Part shown: positions 17,731 to 26,053 of the stretch, one piece after another
How positions within the stretch are numbered: position 1 is the stretch's first letter
Layout: each line of letters begins with the position of its first letter
Source: Paenibacillus aceris
GTDB lineage: Bacteria; Bacillota; Bacilli; Paenibacillales; NBRC-103111
Assembly: GCF_017874035.1 (NCBI RefSeq)
Contig: NZ_JAGGKV010000012.1
Span: 124,001-188,000, forward strand
Length of the DNA stretch: 64,000 nucleotides
Direction of reading: 5' to 3'
The notes under the pieces: generated by a model
Database searches by the model: none
What the model saw: the letters and a program-made list of their open reading frames with translations, nothing else
What the model was told of the DNA's origin: nothing
Translations under genes and position numbers: made by a program

Positions 17731-18551
17731 CAGAACGGATAAACCAAACAGGACGACTCTTAGCCATCGATACCTCGTCTTCAGCCATGACAGTTGCCAT
17801 TCTAGAGAACGGCATGATGCTCGGCGAGGTGAGCTCGCACGCTGAACGGAATCACTCCATTGGGCTGCTTCCCCACATTCAGGAGCTGCTGGCTTCATTA
17901 AAGCTTAAACCCAAAGACCTGCAGTCTGTCGCTGCGGGCCAAGGCCCCGGCTCCTATACAGGGGTTCGTATTGCTGTGTCCGTAGCCAAAACATTTGCCT
18001 GGTCACTGGGCTTGGATCTTATCGGAGTTTCCAGCTTGGAAGCGATGGCGCTTGGCGGAGCGATGAAGCAGCAGAGTGAACGCGATAAAGGACTCACATG
18101 GGTGGTTCCGCTTTTGGATGGAAGACGCAAACAAGCCTTCACGGCCGTATACGCCTATTCAGGTCCTTCCCCAATGACAGCGGAAGGTGAACTTGCTGCA
18201 GATTGGCATGAAGTGCTGCCGGATGGCATTCGTGTCATTGGGCAATGGTTGGAGCAATTGCTTGCGCAGGCAGCGAGAGCTAATCCTGAACAAGCGCCCA
18301 AAGAGATTCTCTTCGTGGGCGAAACAGAAGGTTTCAGCGCCGAACTTGCACAATTTGCCCAGGATTGGCAGGGGGGGTTCGGGGTGCTTTCCTATGGTAT
18401 TGAAGCTGAGTATATCGGCCATCTCGCCATTCCGCGTTTGGCCAAGGGCGAGAGGGCAGACGTTCATGCGTTTGTGCCAAATTACACGAGACTGCCGGAA
18501 GCTGAAGCTAATTTGCTGGCCGGGGTACAAGTGAAGAAGGGGGAAATTTGA
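17727..18551 (+). CDS. tsaB: tRNA threonylcarbamoyladenosine biosynthesis protein TsaB
   Basis: 274 residues of the ASKHA fold: LLAIDTSSSAMTVAIL, then NHSIGLLPHIQELL, AAGQGPGSYTGVRIAVSVAKTFAWSLGLDLIGVSSLEAMA. It is the scaffold partner of TsaD in the t6A complex and lacks the metal-binding HxxxH of TsaD. Start ATG 17727 overlaps the tsaE stop; the longer frame from 17574 is not needed. The stop overlaps the TTG/ATG start region of rimI. Confidence 0.95.
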   Translation: MTERINQTGRLLAIDTSSSAMTVAILENGMMLGEVSSHAERNHSIGLLPHIQELLASLKLKPKDLQSVAAGQGPGSYTGVRIAVSVAKTFAWSLGLDLIGVSSLEAMALGGAMKQQSERDKGLTWVVPLLDGRRKQAFTAVYAYSGPSPMTAEGELAADWHEVLPDGIRVIGQWLEQLLAQAARANPEQAPKEILFVGETEGFSAELAQFAQDWQGGFGVLSYGIEAEYIGHLAIPRLAKGERADVHAFVPNYTRLPEAEANLLAGVQVKKGEI

Positions 18552-18553
18552 TC

Positions 18554-19057
18554 ATGGAACAGCACCAACCGCAAACAACGGAAGATACGTTGGTTTTTCG
18601 CTCCATGCGCATGGAAGACATCCCTTATATTTGCGAAATCGAGCAGGAAGCCTTTACGACTCCATGGACCAAAGGCGCTTTTGAAAATGAATTAACGAAC
18701 AATCAGTTCGCTCATTATATGATTATGGATATCGACGGCGAGGTTGCCGGGTATGGTGGCATGTGGCTCATTATGGAGGAGGCGCATGTAACCAATATTG
18801 CCGTTCGCAACACCTACAGAGGGCGCAAGCTAGGAGAGCGTCTTATACGTGAGTTGATGAGAACGGCCGCTTTTTTGGGGGCGATTCGAATGACGCTCGA
18901 AGTGCGGACCTCGAATTATGTGGCGCAAAATTTGTATGAAAAAGTCGGCTTCCGCTCCGTCGGTGTGCGCAGAGGCTACTATACCGATAATCGTGAAGAC
19001 GCTGTTATTATGTGGGCGGATTTGCCTAAGCGAAGAAAGGATAGTCTCGGGGATTGA
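18554..19057 (+). CDS. rimI: Ribosomal-protein-alanine N-acetyltransferase RimI
   Basis: GNAT acetyltransferase of about 167 residues: FRSMRMEDIPYICEIEQEAFTTPWTKGAFENEL, AHVTNIAVRNTYRGRKLGERLI (acetyl-CoA loop R/Q-x-x-G-x-G/A variant RGRKLG), LEVRTSNYVAQNLYEKVGF. Known to acetylate the N-terminus of ribosomal protein S18; it belongs to the conserved t6A operon. A TTG at 18548 is also in frame and overlaps the tsaB stop; GAAGGGGG is better placed for ATG 18554. Confidence 0.92.
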   Translation: MEQHQPQTTEDTLVFRSMRMEDIPYICEIEQEAFTTPWTKGAFENELTNNQFAHYMIMDIDGEVAGYGGMWLIMEEAHVTNIAVRNTYRGRKLGERLIRELMRTAAFLGAIRMTLEVRTSNYVAQNLYEKVGFRSVGVRRGYYTDNREDAVIMWADLPKRRKDSLGD

Positions 19058-19078
19058 GGCTTTCGGCAGGTGAACAAT

Positions 19079-20149
19079 GTGACTAGATTTGATGAACAAC
19101 AACGAGATGTGACGAACGCGAATGCAGCCAATCCGGCTAAACCGGTCTATATTTTGGCGATTGAAACAAGCTGTGACGAAACCTCAGTAGCGATTGTCGA
19201 AAATGGGAAAATCATACGCTCTAACGTGATTTCGAGCCAGATCGAAACGCATCAGCGCTTTGGCGGCGTTGTGCCAGAAGTGGCTTCCCGGAAGCATGTG
19301 GAGTCGATTACATGGATGCTGGAGGAAGCCGTTGAAGAAGCGGGCGTATCGCTGCATGAGCTGTCCGCGATTGCGGTAACGGAGGGGCCTGGATTGATCG
19401 GGGCCTTGTTAGTTGGCGTCGTTGCGGGCAAAGCGCTCGCTTGCGCGCTGGATCTGCCCCTTATCGGTGTCCACCATATTGCGGGACATATTTATGCGAA
19501 TCAGCTCGTGCATGAGCTGGAATATCCGCTCATTTCTCTCGTCGTGTCCGGCGGGCACACGGAGTTGGTTCTGCTCGAGGAGCCCGGCAAGTTCCGGATC
19601 ATCGGGCGAACACGCGACGATGCGGCGGGCGAAGCGTACGACAAAATCGCCCGGGCGATGGGTCTGCCCTACCCGGGCGGCCCGCATGTGGACCAGCTTG
19701 CACAGGAAGCCGAGTCCGAGATAAAGCTGCCTCGCTCATGGCTCGAGGCAGACTCTTACGACTTCAGCTTCAGCGGCTTGAAATCCGCTGTGCTGAATGT
19801 CGTCAACCAAAGCAAAATGCGCGGCGAGGCCGTCCAAACCGCGCAGATTGCCAAAGGCTTCCAAGCATCCGTCATCGACGTGCTTGTCGAGAAAGCGGCC
19901 CGCGCCGTGCGCGAATACGGCGCGAAACAGCTTCTGCTCGCGGGGGGCGTCGCCGCGAACAAAGGGCTGCGCAGCGCGCTTGCTGAGCGCTGCGCGGAGC
20001 TGGATGTGCCGCTGCTGGTGCCGCCGCACGCCCTATGCACGGACAACGCTGCGATGATAGGCGCAGCTGCTTTTCTCAAGTGGGACAAGCAGGAGTTCGA
20101 CTCGATGGAGCTCAAAGCTGAGCCGCAGCTCAAGCTTGAAGAATGGTAG
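19079..20149 (+). CDS. tsaD: tRNA threonylcarbamoyltransferase TsaD
   Basis: About 356 residues. [19 protein letters not shown] at the N-terminus, the metal site [10 protein letters not shown] (His-x4-His), [57 protein letters not shown] and the C-terminal DNAAMIG. It transfers threonylcarbamoyl from TC-AMP to tRNA A37. GTG codons at 19070 and 19079 are possible; CAGGTGA at 19067-19073 suggests 19079. The 3' half is visibly richer in GC than the 5' half. This is the position of gcp/ydiE in B. subtilis. Confidence 0.95.
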   Translation: MTRFDEQQRDVTNANAANPAKPVYILAIETSCDETSVAIVENGKIIRSNVISSQIETHQRFGGVVPEVASRKHVESITWMLEEAVEEAGVSLHELSAIAVTEGPGLIGALLVGVVAGKALACALDLPLIGVHHIAGHIYANQLVHELEYPLISLVVSGGHTELVLLEEPGKFRIIGRTRDDAAGEAYDKIARAMGLPYPGGPHVDQLAQEAESEIKLPRSWLEADSYDFSFSGLKSAVLNVVNQSKMRGEAVQTAQIAKGFQASVIDVLVEKAARAVREYGAKQLLLAGGVAANKGLRSALAERCAELDVPLLVPPHALCTDNAAMIGAAAFLKWDKQEFDSMELKAEPQLKLEEW

Positions 20150-20180
20150 ACTGAAAAAAATAAATGTTCAGACAACTGTA

Positions 20181-20209
20181 TTGACTTTGCCAAATGTGCA
20201 TATTATAAT
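20181..20209 (+). promoter_or_regulatory. SigA promoter of the T-box/leuA transcript
   Basis: TTGACT (20181-20186) and TATAAT (20204-20209) with a 17-base spacer, 31 bases after tsaD. Nothing between this promoter and leuA encodes protein. Confidence 0.85.
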
Positions 20210-20215
20210 CACAAT

Positions 20216-20500
20216 CAATACTTTAAAACGCAACGAACGGGAATAGTACGGACCCTCAGTTTCGCTCAGAGAGCTGTGCGCTTGGTGAAAGCACAGACGA
20301 AACGTGACCAGAACTCGCCCGGGAGCGGTAAGGCTGATAAGGATGCCAAGGATCCAGCACCCAAGTAGGTCTTGACGGTTGACCCCCGTGATCAGGTACA
20401 TGAGTGGTTTCGAGCGTAACAGCTCGGATCAATTAGAGTGGTACCGCGGAAGGTTCAGACCTGTCGTCTCTTTTATAGAGATGGCAGGTCTTTTTGGTTT
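20216..20500 (+). ncRNA. T-box leader 1, leucine (CTC) specifier
   Basis: Stem I has GGGAATAGTACG, the AGAGAG motif (20268-20273) and GGTGAAAGC. In the specifier loop GAACTCGC the codon CTC is at 20314-20316, which reads leucine. The T-box core AGAGTGGTACCGCGG is at 20435-20449. The terminator GACCTGTC...GGCAGGTC with five T is at 20458-20496. Known action: uncharged tRNA binds the specifier and the T-box and prevents termination. Confidence 0.92.
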
Positions 20501-20504
20501 TCGA

Positions 20505-20792
20505 ATATAGAATAAACGCAATGAACAAGAGTAGTAAGGGCTCACTTCAACGGTACAGAAAGCTGCGGGTTGATGCGACGCAGACTGTGAAAGCCCCGAA
20601 CTCGCTTGGAAGCGGTCATCCTGATCAGCAGTTTCAACTGCTTTTAGGGATGAACGGATGACCTCCGTGATCGGGTGACATAGCAGCCGCTATGTCTGAG
20701 GTGGGCTCTGCTGTGCAGGGCCAACAAGAGTGGTACCGCGCTGGGTGTAGACCCGTCGTCTCTTATGTGGAGATGACGGGTCTTTTTGTCGT
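20505..20792 (+). ncRNA. T-box leader 2, leucine (CTC) specifier, in tandem
   Basis: A second complete leader follows the first terminator. GAGTAGTAAGG opens stem I, GTGAAAGCCCCGAACTCGC holds the specifier CTC at 20601-20603, the T-box core AGAGTGGTACCGCG is at 20727-20740 and the terminator GACCCGTC...GACGGGTCTTTTT is at 20750-20787. It is clearly diverged from leader 1 but keeps the same specifier, so leuA needs two antitermination events. Confidence 0.92.
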
Positions 20793-20843
20793 CTGATTAG
20801 GCGGCTGACGCCTAATCTGCTGCTGCTGCGGAGAGAAGTGGGA

Positions 20844-21022
20844 GGGGAACTACAGGGCGCTATTTCACAGGAAATAGCCCTTGGAGCAGAAGAGCGGGAA
20901 CTATGGTATGCTATTTCGCCAATCGAGGTGGAAAGTAGGTCCATGGGATAGAATAAGGTCCTATAGTTCCCCCGCAAAAGACAAACTGCCACTTTTCGTC
21001 TGAATAGCGGAATGGAGTTCCG
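20844..21022. repeat. Dispersed GGGAACTA...GCTATTT repeat, four units in F-F-R-R order
   Basis: Forward units at 20844-20865 (GGGGAACTACAGGGCGCTAT) and 20896-20918 (GGGAACTATGGTATGCTATT). Reverse units at 20951-20974 and 21002-21022 (GAATAGCGGAATGGAGTTCC). The first unit also starts a perfect hairpin GCTATTTC-acag-GAAATAGC. This block lies between the T-boxes and the leuA ribosome site, so it is probably transcribed. Confidence 0.7.
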
Positions 21023-21113
21023 TTAAAAACCGCTGGTTTTTTACAGATTGGTCAGTAAATATCGCCATCAACGGTCAACAAAGTTTGACCCCAATTCGAG
21101 GAGGAATTTAACC

Positions 21114-22676
21114 ATGGAAAATAACACAAACCGACGTATTCGCATTTTTGATACAACACTGAGAGACGGAGAGCAGGCGCCGGGAGCATCCCTGTATCCG
21201 GAAGAAAAAATTAGAATCGCCAGACAGCTGGCCAAAATGGGCGTAGATACGATCGAACCGGGCTTCCCCATTTCGAGCCCAGGCGACTTCCATGCGGTGC
21301 AGCAAATTTCGCGCGAGCTGCAGAGTGTTGAGATTTGCGGATTTGCCCGCGCTATGAAAGCCGATATTGACTCGGCGGTAAAAGCCACACAGGACGCGGC
21401 TTCACGTCGCATCCATATGTTCTTGTCCTCGTCGGACATCCATCTGGATTTTCAGCTTCGCAAATCCCGTCAACAGGTCGTCGAGATGGCTCGTTCGATG
21501 GTCGCGTATGCGAAGCAATTCGTGAACAACATTGAATTCTCGCCGATGGATGCTACACGGACCGGAGATGAATTCTTGTTTGAAGTGCTGGAGGCGGTTA
21601 TCGCTGAAGGCGCAACGATATTGAATATCCCGGACACGGTCGGTTATGCGCTGCCGGAAGAATATGGCGCGATGTTCCGCAGGGTTCGCCAAAGTGTAAG
21701 AGGCGGCGATACGGTCGAGTACAGCGCGCATTGCCACAATGATCTGGGTCTTGCTGTGGCGAACAGCCTTGCGGCTATTGCGGCAGGTGTTACACACGTA
21801 GAAGTAACAGTGAATGGAGTAGGGGAGCGCGCAGGCAACTGTTCGCTTGAAGAGCTGGTGATGGCGATTGAGACGCGCAAGCAAACGATGGGCGTGGAAA
21901 CGGGAATTGTGTCCAGCGAAATATTCAACACATCCAAGATGGTCAGCCGCATCATGGGCTTCCCGATTGCTTACAACAAACCGATTGTTGGAAGAAACGC
22001 GTTCCAGCACGAAGCGGGCATTCATCAAGACGGTTTGCTCAAAAACCGCAATACTTACGAAATCATGGACCCGGAAAAGCTGGGAATTCCGCGCTCCATG
22101 ATCATTCTGGGCAAGCATTCCGGACGGCATGCGCTGAAGCATCGCGTAGGACAATTCGGCATCGAGCTTACGGGAGAAGAGCTGGATACGCTGTACACCA
22201 AGTTCAAGGAAAAAGCCGATGAGCAAAAAATGGTGACGGACGATCAGCTTCTGGAGCTTGTAGGCACGACAGTTGAAGGGCAAATGGAGGCATTCACGCT
22301 TACGCATGTGCAGGTTGTTTCCAGCAGCGACCGTAATCGGGTTGCCTCTGTAGCGGTACGGAACAACCAGACAGGTGTCGAAAATGTCTTCTCAGGCACT
22401 GGCGAAGGACCTATCGAGGCGATCGTACAAAGTCTGCGGCAGGCAGTTCCGATGGATGTGGATTTCTCAGACCTGGAGCTGCATTCCCTATCCACAGGTG
22501 AAAAAGCAACCGGCGAAGCCGAGGTCACCATCACGGTAGAGGGTCAAACCTATAAAAATACCGGTATCGACCAAGATGTGCTCATCGCGGTGGCGAAAGC
22601 TTTTATCTCGGCATGCAATCAAGCAATTCGGATGCAAGGCCATCCTGCAGCTTCAACCGAAGTAACAGCCTCTTAA
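21114..22676 (+). CDS. leuA: 2-isopropylmalate synthase
   Basis: 520 residues. First committed step of leucine synthesis: acetyl-CoA plus 2-oxoisovalerate gives 2-isopropylmalate. Seen: FDTTLRDGEQAPGASL, the metal ligands in YSAHCHNDLGLAVAN, NGVGERAGNCSLEELVMA, HEAGIHQDG, and a C-terminal allosteric domain (about 385-510, GTTVEGQMEAFTLTHVQVVSS...). CGAGGAGG precedes ATG 21114; the frame back to 21048 is not used. Two leucine T-boxes upstream fix the specificity. It stands alone, without leuBCD or ilv genes, and inside a gene order where B. subtilis has none of this. A DnaA-box cluster follows. Confidence 0.95.
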   Translation: MENNTNRRIRIFDTTLRDGEQAPGASLYPEEKIRIARQLAKMGVDTIEPGFPISSPGDFHAVQQISRELQSVEICGFARAMKADIDSAVKATQDAASRRIHMFLSSSDIHLDFQLRKSRQQVVEMARSMVAYAKQFVNNIEFSPMDATRTGDEFLFEVLEAVIAEGATILNIPDTVGYALPEEYGAMFRRVRQSVRGGDTVEYSAHCHNDLGLAVANSLAAIAAGVTHVEVTVNGVGERAGNCSLEELVMAIETRKQTMGVETGIVSSEIFNTSKMVSRIMGFPIAYNKPIVGRNAFQHEAGIHQDGLLKNRNTYEIMDPEKLGIPRSMIILGKHSGRHALKHRVGQFGIELTGEELDTLYTKFKEKADEQKMVTDDQLLELVGTTVEGQMEAFTLTHVQVVSSSDRNRVASVAVRNNQTGVENVFSGTGEGPIEAIVQSLRQAVPMDVDFSDLELHSLSTGEKATGEAEVTITVEGQTYKNTGIDQDVLIAVAKAFISACNQAIRMQGHPAASTEVTAS

Positions 22677-22711
22677 TGGAGTGGAATCACATGAATTGTA
22701 AGAAAACTTAG

Positions 22712-22921
22712 TTATATACACGACTTGTGAACAAAGTTATACACATGCCCTGTGGACAATGTGTATAACTTTAAGAATTCCCCGTATATCAATGATTTTT
22801 AACGCTGATTTTGTCGAATAACTTTTTAACAGATTTTTGTGGATAATGTGGATAAGATTGTGGAAAACAACAGAAAAGCTTTAGGAGGGGCGGATTTCGC
22901 CTCTCTTTTTTTTGTGGATAA
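22712..22921. promoter_or_regulatory. DnaA-box cluster in the leuA downstream gap
   Basis: Perfect TTATNCACA matches: TTATACACA at 22737-22745 (+), and TGTGTATAA at 22760-22768, TGTGGATAA at 22838-22846, 22847-22855 and 22913-22921 (all minus). One-mismatch sites: TTATATACA 22712-22720, TGTGGACAA 22751-22759, TGTGGAAAA 22859-22867. No dnaA or dnaN is near, so this is not taken as oriC. B. subtilis has DnaA-box clusters away from oriC, one as I recall at the gcp(tsaD)-ydiF junction, which is the corresponding place. Confidence 0.75.
22883..22912 (+). terminator. Terminator of leuA inside the DnaA-box cluster
   Basis: GGAGGGGCG / CGCCTCTCT stem (one mismatch) around GATTT, followed by nine T; the last T run merges into the final DnaA box. 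Confidence 0.75.
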
Positions 22922-23041
22922 CGTTCTGTGCGGGGAAAATAGGCGACGGGAACCTGTATTTAAATTTTCGGAAATATCAAGCAGTGGATACTTTTGACTA
23001 TGGATGAAAATGCTAAAAGCAAAAACGGCAGGAGAATACCC

Positions 23042-25594
23042 ATGAAGTTAAGAAAAATGGCCTGGATTGTGGGTATCTTAGGGTTGATTTTGCAGTTGTC
23101 CACAAGTTGGGTGACTGTAAGGGCTTATAAGGCCCCAACCATCCACAGTACAGAGAGTCTAGGCGGAGCTGGAAGAGTCGAAAGTGTCGAAAGTGTCGAA
23201 AGAATAGGAAGAGTTGCAAGAGGTGAAAGTACAGAAGGTACCAAGAGAGAGGCGAACGTTGAAGGTGCTGAAGGTACAGAAAGTGCCAAGAGAGTTACAA
23301 CAGTTGAAAGTACAGAAGAGACCAAAAGAGTTGCAAGAGGTGAAAGAGCTAAACTAGTGACCGTCGTTTCGATACCGGGACTTTCGTTTTTGGAGCTGCG
23401 GTCCGACCAACTGTCGAGGCTGCCTCATTTTAAACAATTGACGGAGACTGGTGCTGTTGGCGCTATGAATATTCGTACGGCAAATCGTTCGATGCGGGAT
23501 GTGTATACTTCTTTAGGAGCAGGAGAACCTGCTACAGGTGTTACCGAGGCGCAAGCTTTTGCTGCAAAAGAGACAAGAAATGGTGTGCTCGCTTTGGAGC
23601 TTATGAATCGGTATACAGGTTCTATAAAAGGTGATCAGACGAATGCTCTAGAGGAAGATTCTGTGCTTATCCCGGATCTGAACATGGTCAAGCGTATTAA
23701 CAAAGATCAAACCTATGGCGTCGGAGCGTTGGGGGACTTGTTGAAAACGTACGGTGTCCATCGCTCCGTGTTCGGGAGCAGTGATTTAGGAAGAGGACTG
23801 CACTTGGAACACAAGCATTTGCGACGCTATGCTCCGCTCATGTTGATGGATTCCAATGGATTTGTGGATAAAGGGGCTCTCGGTGATGATTCATCGATGG
23901 CTTTTGTGGATAGACCGTATGGGGTGAGTACTAATTATGCACAATTCATTTCGTTGTGGGAAAAAAGGCAGCAGCCGAGTATCACGCTAATTGAATTAGG
24001 TGACTTATATAGACTGTACAGCGACAAAGCGCATTACGACCAGGATCGGTTTAATGAGTTAAAAGATTTGGTGCTACGTGAAATGGATCAATGGTTAGGG
24101 CAGTTAATGGCAGGAATGCACCCTGAGGAAGACAGCCTATGGGTGTTTTCACCGGAAGTTAGCGGGGAAGCAGCCAGAGCCAAAATGTACTTATCACCCA
24201 TCATTCATTACACAACAGATAGCAGGGGAGGGTTTCTTCTCTCGGAATCTACCCGTAGGAAGGGGGTAGTTACTTCACAAGATTTTACAAGCACGCTATT
24301 GAATGAGTTCAAAATACCGATATCAATTGGGTTCGTGGGCATACCCTTAACTTCTTCTATAGAGAGCGGCGGACTTGCTGCACTGCTTCATGATCAAGGC
24401 AGCATGCAGATGATTTATCGCAGCAGACCGTTGCTTCTGTACCCTTTTGCGACGTTTGAGATGGCTGTTCTACTGGTAAGTTTGCTTTATGCTGTGTGGA
24501 TGAAACGAAGGGGGGCATCTTGGGGCTGGAGAGTTCATCGGTCGACCAAAGTGGTACGGACACTTCTGCTATCACTTTTGGTAGCACCTGCCATTATGCT
24601 GATAATGGGGTTGCTGGCTGCTCCATTGACAACTCTTCTTGGGATCAAGGGAGCGATCTTCGTACTTGTGATTAGCTTCATCCTGTGCAGTCTGTCAATT
24701 GCTTGGAAAATGGAAACATGGCGCCAAACAACGACAATGATTTGGTTGGGGACCGGGACGGCAGGCGTCATCATGCTGGATGCCTGCACAGGGGCGCACG
24801 CGATGAAATATTCCGTTCTAGGCTATGATCCGATGATTGGCGCTCGCTACTACGGCATCGGCAACGAGTATATGGGCGTCCTTATCGGCGCCCTTGTGCT
24901 CGGCGTGACGGCGGCTTTGCAGCGCCGATTTGCTGCGGCTGACGCAGGCGCAGTTCGAACTTCACGCTTCGCTGCGGCGTCAGCCGTGTGCGCAGCGTTC
25001 TTGCTTGTAACGGCGTGCCTGGCGGCACCGTCACTCGGCGCGAACGCGGGCGGAGCTCTGAGCGCCGCGGTCGCCTTCGGCGTAGCCGGCGTGCAGTGCT
25101 TCGCCGGCGATCGCTGGCGCGAGCTGCGCCTAGGCAGGGGCTCGGCCCTGCTGGCGGCGCTGCTCGCGCTGGGGGTTGGGGCGCTGTGGCTGCTCAACAG
25201 CGCCGATTCTCCCGCGGCGTTTGCGCGGGAGAGCCATGTCGGGCGCGCGTTTCACGCGCTGCGCGCCGGGCAGTTCGATCAGATCGGACATCTGATCGAG
25301 CGGAAGCTGCGGATGAACGTGCACTTGCTTCGTGCATCCGTTTGGAGCAAAGTGCTCATCACGAGCCTTTTCGTGATGACTGTACTGGTGCTTCGCCCAC
25401 GCGGCCGACTACGCGTCTGGCAGCATAAAAACCCGTACTGGATGTACGGGTTTTCAGCCAATATGATCGGAGCCATAGCAGCGCTGCTGCTGAATGACTC
25501 CGGCATTGTTGCCGCGGCGACGATGATCGTCTTCGTCGCGGTTCCGATGCTGCTCCTGCGGCTGCGGGAGCTGGCGGCTGAGCCTGATGCTTAG
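23042..25594 (+). CDS. Large membrane protein with alkaline-phosphatase-like N-terminal region, unassigned
   Basis: 850 residues. Signal-anchor at residues 4-28 (MAWIVGILGLILQLSTSW). Residues 45-105 are a low-complexity acidic/basic stretch with repeated ESVE/ESTE/EGTE and KRVARGE units. Residues 105-455 look like an extracytoplasmic sulfatase/phosphatase-like fold (VTVVSIPGLSFLEL, TSLGAG, YGVGALGDLLKTYGVH), but catalytic metal residues could not be assigned. From about 470 on there are ten or more hydrophobic helices with a YGIGNEYMGVL motif. Similar long proteins occur in Paenibacillus-like genomes without known function. AGGAG precedes ATG 23042; the frame back to 22994 is not used. The last third is much richer in GC than the rest. 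Confidence 0.75.
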   Translation: MKLRKMAWIVGILGLILQLSTSWVTVRAYKAPTIHSTESLGGAGRVESVESVERIGRVARGESTEGTKREANVEGAEGTESAKRVTTVESTEETKRVARGERAKLVTVVSIPGLSFLELRSDQLSRLPHFKQLTETGAVGAMNIRTANRSMRDVYTSLGAGEPATGVTEAQAFAAKETRNGVLALELMNRYTGSIKGDQTNALEEDSVLIPDLNMVKRINKDQTYGVGALGDLLKTYGVHRSVFGSSDLGRGLHLEHKHLRRYAPLMLMDSNGFVDKGALGDDSSMAFVDRPYGVSTNYAQFISLWEKRQQPSITLIELGDLYRLYSDKAHYDQDRFNELKDLVLREMDQWLGQLMAGMHPEEDSLWVFSPEVSGEAARAKMYLSPIIHYTTDSRGGFLLSESTRRKGVVTSQDFTSTLLNEFKIPISIGFVGIPLTSSIESGGLAALLHDQGSMQMIYRSRPLLLYPFATFEMAVLLVSLLYAVWMKRRGASWGWRVHRSTKVVRTLLLSLLVAPAIMLIMGLLAAPLTTLLGIKGAIFVLVISFILCSLSIAWKMETWRQTTTMIWLGTGTAGVIMLDACTGAHAMKYSVLGYDPMIGARYYGIGNEYMGVLIGALVLGVTAALQRRFAAADAGAVRTSRFAAASAVCAAFLLVTACLAAPSLGANAGGALSAAVAFGVAGVQCFAGDRWRELRLGRGSALLAALLALGVGALWLLNSADSPAAFARESHVGRAFHALRAGQFDQIGHLIERKLRMNVHLLRASVWSKVLITSLFVMTVLVLRPRGRLRVWQHKNPYWMYGFSANMIGAIAALLLNDSGIVAAATMIVFVAVPMLLLRLRELAAEPDA
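23175..23358 (+). repeat. Purine-rich short tandem repeats inside the membrane-protein gene
   Basis: Nine-base units (GAAAGTGTC three times in a row near 23179-23205) grade into imperfect 27-60-base repeats such as GTTGCAAGAGGTGAAAG (23212 and 23330) and GAAAGTACAGAAG. The coding strand is almost pure purine with T spacers. It encodes the ESVE/KRVARGE low-complexity stretch. Confidence 0.75.
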
Positions 25595-26053
25595 CGCGCA
25601 TCTGTGCCGCCAGTCATCTGCGTCAGGGTTGGGGCGCTAAGCTGTCGGACGTTGGCGCGCTCGTGTTACTTAACTGGTTAAACAACGTTAAAGTGTTGGT
25701 CTTCACATCCGCTATTAAGTTAACGTTGAAAAACAACGTTAACTTGATGCTAGTGTCCGGGTGTCGGCTTGAGTGGAAGAGTTAGAGTGGTTTTTCAGCG
25801 TTAACTCACGCTTGGTTAGGAGATCAGCTATTATTAATGCTGTTAAACAACGTTAAAATAAGTTGGGATGGAGATAGTCTATCCCGAGAAGCGCCAAAAG
25901 GCCCTCTCACGCAGCAACCAAAAGGAATCTGAACGCGAGAGGGCCTAAATGGCCTTCTCAGGACGAAAATTATATTCAACTGCCGAGAAGTACCAAAAGC
26001 CTTCCTCGCATCAAGATACTACACAAGAAGCCCCTTAGCCGCTCAGCAGCAAA
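25595..26053. repeat. Intergenic region with GTTAAC palindromes and hairpins
   Basis: No gene seen. It holds GTTAAACAACGTTAAA twice (25677-25692 and 25842-25857) and a perfect 12-base hairpin AAGTTAACGTTG-aaaaa-CAACGTTAACTT (25717-25745). A long stem follows, AGGCCCTCTC...GAGAGGGCCT (about 25899-25947). CGAGAAGYRCCAAAAG is repeated at 25886 and 25984. The two convergent genes on either side probably end in these hairpins. Confidence 0.65.

Noticed and set aside
19409-20193. Several long frames on both strands across tsaD
   Set aside because: Shadows caused by high GC at third positions of tsaD; none has a ribosome site or family likeness.
22677-23041. DnaA boxes taken as a chromosomal or plasmid origin
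   Set aside because: No dnaA, dnaN or rep gene is adjacent; the density fits a titration cluster better.
24988-25428. 146-codon Arg/Ala-rich frame overlapping the membrane-protein gene
   Set aside because: Out-of-frame shadow of a GC-rich coding region; composition is typical of such shadows.
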